Under the pieces are notes generated by a model, which saw only the letters and a list, made by a program, of their open reading frames with translations, ran no database searches and was not told the DNA's origin. Below, in pieces: positions 23,488 to 26,083 of a stretch of 26,083 bases of DNA. The position numbers were made by a program, and so were the translations under genes. Position 1 is the stretch's first letter; each line of letters begins with the position of its first letter. The DNA comes from Ruminococcaceae bacterium UBA1320 (lineage in GTDB: Bacteria; Bacillota; Clostridia; Oscillospirales; Ethanoligenentaceae). Where the stretch lies: positions 657 through 26,739 of the forward strand of contig DBTI01000114.1 in the NCBI GenBank assembly GCA_002306975.1. Reading direction: 5' to 3'.

Positions 23488-23511
23488 CCGGCAGGCTGTC
23501 AGACCTGCCGG
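23488..23511 (-). promoter_or_regulatory. GC-rich hairpin in the nifB leader, candidate attenuator
   Basis: CCGGCAGG and CCTGCCGG form a perfect 8-bp stem with an 8-nt loop. The loop segment (23496-23502) is exactly complementary to the last codons of the upstream leader ORF (23545-23551), a 7-bp alternative pairing. Only a weak U-tract (TTAATT) follows on the minus strand, so termination strength is uncertain. Confidence 0.55.
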
Positions 23512-23537
23512 CGCCGCTTGATTAAAAGCGTCAGGCT

Positions 23538-23615
23538 TTATATACTGACAGGTATAATGCAATATGACAGTAAAATAGAACTGCACATTCGTTTACTTCC
23601 TGATTTGTAGCTCAT
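23538..23615 (-). CDS. Short leader ORF with Cys codons upstream of nifB (25 aa)
   Basis: Starts at ATG 23615 with GAGGTG 5 nt upstream and ends at TAA 23538-23540. Cys codons are residues 11 and 19; residues 10-12 are Met-Cys-Ser encoded ATG-TGC-AGT, the same nine bases found in the D/K leader ORF. It lies between the nifB-unit promoter and the hairpin at 23488. The position and codon content fit a leader peptide. No protein family is recognised. Confidence 0.6.
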   Translation of the reverse strand: MSYKSGSKRMCSSILLSYCIIPVSI

Positions 23616-23655
23616 ATCGCACCTCAATTCCTATTAAATATATCGGATTATTATT

Positions 23656-23684
23656 ATATTATTCCAGTTTGCTTAATTTGTCAA
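23656..23684 (-). promoter_or_regulatory. Promoter of the nifB-nifX-nifH unit, with regulon box
   Basis: On the minus strand TTGACA (23679-23684), 17-bp spacer, TAATAT (23656-23661). The box ATATAATAATA (23649-23659) overlaps the -10 end, as it does near the other two leader-ORF promoters. Expected start near 23649. Confidence 0.75.
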
Positions 23685-23689
23685 TATGT

Positions 23690-23880
23690 TATATAAAAAT
23701 AATAAAGAAAGTACAAGCATTGCTTTATGGATAAAGGGGTCGGATAGCCCCGCCGGCGCAAGGAAATCCACATAAAACAGAAGAAAGACAGCCCCATAGC
23801 CCACCAATTTTACATGATATAGACAAATATTTATGAACAAATCATGTAAAAATATAAAATCCTCTAAAATCATAGTTTGG
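23690..23880. other. Intergenic region between divergent promoters, no gene supported
   Basis: A/T-rich sequence between the minus-strand nifB-unit promoter and the plus-strand hydrolase-operon promoter. It holds one 11-bp perfect inverted repeat, TTTTACATGAT (23808-23818) with its complement at 23841-23851, about 30 bp before the plus-strand -35 box. Otherwise I see nothing; a 66-codon minus frame here has no ribosome site and no family features. Confidence 0.6.
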
Positions 23881-23882
23881 GG

Positions 23883-23911
23883 TTGACTTTTATAAGAAAT
23901 AATACTATATT
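23883..23911 (+). promoter_or_regulatory. Promoter of the hydrolase operon
   Basis: TTGACT (23883-23888), 17-bp spacer, TATATT (23906-23911). The AAACATATAATAATA box (23912-23926) starts right after the -10 hexamer. Confidence 0.78.
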
Positions 23912-23926
23912 AAACATATAATAATA
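23912..23926 (+). promoter_or_regulatory. Shared promoter box AAACATATAATAATA (copy 2), candidate operator
   Basis: Exact 15-mer match to 12586-12600. With its left flank it reads TATTA-AACATA-TAATA, a short dyad, which fits a dimeric regulator binding over the transcription start (inference). Confidence 0.5.
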
Positions 23927-23947
23927 CTAAGGAAAGGCGTGCTGAGT

Positions 23948-24082
23948 ATGAAAAACCGGAATTTACTTTTAAATATTAAAAAGTGCTCGGCTGGAAAGAT
24001 GTGCGGCGAAATGTGCTGTAACTTATACATGTACATGGCTAAAACTCAATACCGACGTCATTGTTCTCGATGCTGTCAATAG
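23948..24082 (+). CDS. Short Cys-rich leader ORF upstream of the hydrolase operon (44 aa)
   Basis: ATG 23948, with GGAAAGG about 10 nt upstream, to TAG 24080-24082. It has seven Cys (13, 19, 23, 24, 39, 42, 43) and contains ATG-TGC twice (MCG and EMCC), plus several Met. The stop is followed by an AGCCG/CGGCT hairpin-like segment and ATTTTTAT, a possible weak terminator, about 300 bp before the hydrolase. It fits the leader-peptide pattern of the other two promoters. Its length and cysteine density also leave room for a small metal-binding peptide. Confidence 0.6.
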   Translation: MKNRNLLLNIKKCSAGKMCGEMCCNLYMYMAKTQYRRHCSRCCQ

Positions 24083-24156
24083 TTTGATAAAGCCGATCTG
24101 AGGGCTGACGTGTTTATTAACCGCCGGCTATTTTTATACCATTTTTTAATCAAATA

Positions 24157-24216
24157 TATATAACACAATAAGTTTTTAATACATCTGCCAGTCTCACAAA
24201 GCGATTGTGTTATATA
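24157..24216. repeat. 13-bp inverted repeat in the hydrolase leader
   Basis: TATATAACACAAT (24157-24169) is exactly complementary to ATTGTGTTATATA (24204-24216), with a 34-nt loop. It is followed at 24236-24262 by a bulged GGGAGGAA/TTCCCTCC hairpin. Function unknown; probably leader RNA structure. Confidence 0.6.
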
Positions 24217-24281
24217 GAAATTGACTATAAATTTTCGGGAGGAATGCATATCGTTCCCTCCGGGTTTAAAAACAGTGTATG

Positions 24282-24356
24282 ATACTTATCCCGATAAGAA
24301 ATGTAACGAAAATTTTTCCGAAAAATTTATTCTGTATTTCTAATCGAGATAAGTAT
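24282..24356. repeat. Nested inverted repeats just before the hydrolase start
   Basis: ATACTTATC (24282-24290) pairs with GATAAGTAT (24348-24356). Inside, AAATTTTT and AAAAATTT (about 24310-24328) form a second A/T stem. The outer stem ends about 10 nt before the hydrolase ribosome site and may affect its access. Confidence 0.55.
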
Positions 24357-24380
24357 GAGACAGTAATGGTGGTGATTCCT

Positions 24381-25334
24381 TTGGATAAAATAAAAACCGA
24401 AACATTCTTGATGAAAGCCGCGCAGGGTGTAAAAATCTATGTTAAGAGATGGTACCCGTCAAATTCAGAGGTGAAGGGTATTGTTCAGATCGCACACGGC
24501 ATGAGGGAATCTACAGCATATTACACTGAGTTTTGTAAAGCGCTGGCCCGGGCAGGGTATGGCGTATATGTAAATGATGCGAGAGGTCATGGCAAAACAG
24601 CCGGTGAAGAAAATTCGCTTGAGTACTATAAAAACTCGGGATACTGCGGTACTGATGCTTTTGACTTAATGGCAGACGATTTAAGCCAATTAACCGATAT
24701 CATTAAAACACAGAATCCGGGTGTGCCGGTATTCCTGTTGGGGCATAGCATGGGTTCGGTAATTTCAAGACTTTACGCCGGTAAATATGGTGAAAAGATA
24801 AACGGGCTGATCTATTCGGGAACGACAGGGCCTGCTCAAAAGGCGCGGATCGAATCGCTCATTGAGGCGGCACTGAAAGAAGCCAAAGTCCGCGGTTTTA
24901 AAGCACCGGCAATTGATACGCCAAAGCTTATTTTTGCAGACTATAACAGCAGATTTGAAAAGACTCAAACCGGCTTTGAATATATGAGCCGTGATGAAAA
25001 AATGGTTCGTTTGGCGATAACGTCACCTTATGCTGCGGTTTCTTACCGCTGCGGATTCTACGTTGATTTTTTGAACGCAATACTGAATATTGATACCCAC
25101 GAGAATATAGAATCAATTCCAAAATTGTTGCCGATATATTCGGTCTCGGGCAGCATGGATCCGTTCGGTGATTATGGAAAGGGCGTGCCGCAACTTTTTG
25201 AATTGTACCTCAGGCATGGAATAAAGGACGCCACATACACCATTTATAAAGACGGCCGGCATGAGATGTTGAGGGAAATAAACAGAAAAAATGTTTATAA
25301 AGATATAATCAATTGGCTGCAGCGTCACACGTAA
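24381..25334 (+). CDS. Alpha/beta hydrolase (lysophospholipase / monoacylglycerol lipase-like)
   Basis: Serine hydrolase of the S33/'hydrolase_4' group, 317 aa from TTG 24381, which has GGTGGTG 6 nt upstream; the in-frame ATG at 24366 has no good ribosome site. Oxyanion region AHGMRE (39-44), DARGHGKT (67-73), nucleophile S123 in GHSMGS, acid D in SGSMDPFGDYG and H in DGRHEML complete the triad. Cytosolic, no signal peptide. It precedes a Cys/Met PLP enzyme and lies behind a regulon-type promoter, so an ester or thioester substrate linked to sulfur salvage is possible, but no substrate can be assigned. Confidence 0.87.
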   Translation: MDKIKTETFLMKAAQGVKIYVKRWYPSNSEVKGIVQIAHGMRESTAYYTEFCKALARAGYGVYVNDARGHGKTAGEENSLEYYKNSGYCGTDAFDLMADDLSQLTDIIKTQNPGVPVFLLGHSMGSVISRLYAGKYGEKINGLIYSGTTGPAQKARIESLIEAALKEAKVRGFKAPAIDTPKLIFADYNSRFEKTQTGFEYMSRDEKMVRLAITSPYAAVSYRCGFYVDFLNAILNIDTHENIESIPKLLPIYSVSGSMDPFGDYGKGVPQLFELYLRHGIKDATYTIYKDGRHEMLREINRKNVYKDIINWLQRHT

Positions 25335-25362
25335 TAATAGAAGTTGGAAAGAGGTAATAAAC

Positions 25363-26083
25363 ATGTCATTAAAAGAACCCGGATTTAAAACCGCCTGCGT
25401 TCATGCTGGAAATGACATAGACAAAGAAACCGGTGCGATTCGCCGCCCCATAACCATGGCGAACAGCTACAAGCTGCCCGAAGATGCTTCAAATTTAAAC
25501 TGGAGCGACACAAATCTGCTGATTTATACCCGAAACACTTCGGCAAACCAGACTTATCTTCAGCAAAAGCTTGCGGCTATTGAAGGCGGCGAGGATTGTG
25601 TTGTGCTTGGCAGCGGCGTCTCGGCGCTCGCAGGGGTATTCTTTACATTTCTTAAATCGGGCGACCATGTTGTGTGTTCAGATGTCTCTTACATCGCGGT
25701 TTATCGTCTTCTGAACGAATATTTTCCCGAAAAATACAATATCCAAACCACGCTTGTTGACACTTCGGATCCCGAGGCTGTGCACAGTGCCATCAAGCCC
25801 AATACGAAGCTTATCCATATAGAGACGCCGGGCAATCCAACCACCCGGGTAAGCGACATAGCGGCTATTTCAAAAATAGCAAAGGACGCCGGTGTTTTGC
25901 TGTCGGTTGACAGCACATTTGCCTCGCCTTATTTGCAGCATCCGCTTAAATTGGGCGCCGACCTTGTTATTCACAGCCTTACAAAGTATATTAATGGCCA
26001 CGGTGACGCTGTTGGTGGCGCTGTGATTGGCAGTCGGGAACGAATAGATCAGATAAAACGGCAGGCGATGGTTAACCTTGGCG
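25363..26083 (+). CDS. Cys/Met metabolism PLP-dependent enzyme, 3' end cut by window
   Basis: Cystathionine gamma-synthase/methionine gamma-lyase superfamily; 240 codons visible. The PLP lysine is K208 in HSLTKYINGHGDA; an aromatic PLP-stacking Tyr is probably Y110 in SDVSY. The substrate loop reads YTRNTSANQTYLQQKL in place of the YSRTGNPTR of the other copy, and SGVSAL replaces SGMAA, so it is a distinct subfamily, perhaps a sulfhydrylase or gamma-lyase. Starts 29 nt after the hydrolase stop, with AGAGG upstream, so the two are co-transcribed. The specific reaction cannot be named from the part shown. Confidence 0.88.
   Translation, partial: MSLKEPGFKTACVHAGNDIDKETGAIRRPITMANSYKLPEDASNLNWSDTNLLIYTRNTSANQTYLQQKLAAIEGGEDCVVLGSGVSALAGVFFTFLKSGDHVVCSDVSYIAVYRLLNEYFPEKYNIQTTLVDTSDPEAVHSAIKPNTKLIHIETPGNPTTRVSDIAAISKIAKDAGVLLSVDSTFASPYLQHPLKLGADLVIHSLTKYINGHGDAVGGAVIGSRERIDQIKRQAMVNLG

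Noticed and set aside
23673..23873. 66-aa hydrophobic minus-strand ORF
   Set aside because: No ribosome site, no family features, and it overlaps the nifB-unit promoter -35 region.
23690..23880. Known riboswitch in the divergent intergenic region (GGGGTCGGATAGCCCC segment)
   Set aside because: No conserved core of any class I can recognise; only a short GC-rich hairpin and one inverted repeat are visible.

Overview
The window looks like chromosomal DNA of an endospore-forming, anaerobic Gram-positive bacterium (Clostridia; an Oscillospiraceae-like lineage is possible but not proven). The signs are a GerA-type germinant receptor operon, Gram-positive-style ribosome sites, frequent TTG/GTG starts, intrinsic terminators, a VanRS-like two-component pair, a Rrf2/CymR-like regulator and a stand-alone nitrogenase-like system. 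No rRNA, tRNA, CRISPR array, insertion sequence or phage gene was seen.

Layout. 1-2850 (minus): thiamine thiazole operon thiS-thiF-thiG-thiH (thiH cut by the left edge), behind a consensus promoter and a compact attenuator leader. 2895-7016 (minus): germinant receptor operon (A-B-C subunits) with a sigma-G-like -10 box and a nested-hairpin terminator. 7193-8252 (minus): aldo/keto reductase. 8293-11119 (minus): VanR/VanS-like response regulator and kinase, then a D,D-carboxypeptidase whose ribosome site lies in a perfect inverted repeat. 11320-11769 (minus): YbaK-family protein. 11916-20629 (plus): Rrf2 regulator; nitrogenase component-1-like D and K subunits; MetN-MetI-MetQ importer; NifX-like protein; MccB-like and MccA-like transsulfuration enzymes. 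20755-21216 (plus): second YbaK-family protein. 21286-23690 (minus, convergent): nifB, nifX-like, nifH behind their own promoter. 23883-26083 (plus): alpha/beta hydrolase and a trans-sulfuration-family PLP enzyme cut by the right edge.

How it fits together. A minimal nitrogenase-like reductase (NifH + D/K-like + NifB, two NifX-like carriers, no NifE/NifN) sits among sulfur amino acid genes: a methionine-type importer, reverse transsulfuration enzymes, another Cys/Met-metabolism PLP enzyme and a CymR-like regulator. This resembles the logic of methylthio-alkane reductases (MarBHDK of Rhodospirillum rubrum), which cleave C-S bonds to salvage sulfur, far more than nitrogen fixation. My working model is a sulfur-scavenging regulon: import of an organosulfur compound, reductive C-S cleavage, then capture of the sulfur into methionine/homocysteine and cysteine.

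The most unusual signal is regulatory. Three of the promoters (before the D/K operon, before nifB-nifX-nifH and before the hydrolase operon) each have a TTGAC(A/T)-N17-TA(T/A)NNT core, a shared ATATAATAATA box near the start site, and then a very short ORF absent from normal gene calls (32, 25 and 44 codons). Each short ORF has Cys codons, always including the tandem Met-Cys pair ATG-TGC. At least one is followed by a strong intrinsic terminator just before the structural genes. This suggests a cysteine (and perhaps methionine) responsive leader-peptide attenuation regulon controlling a nitrogenase-like enzyme.
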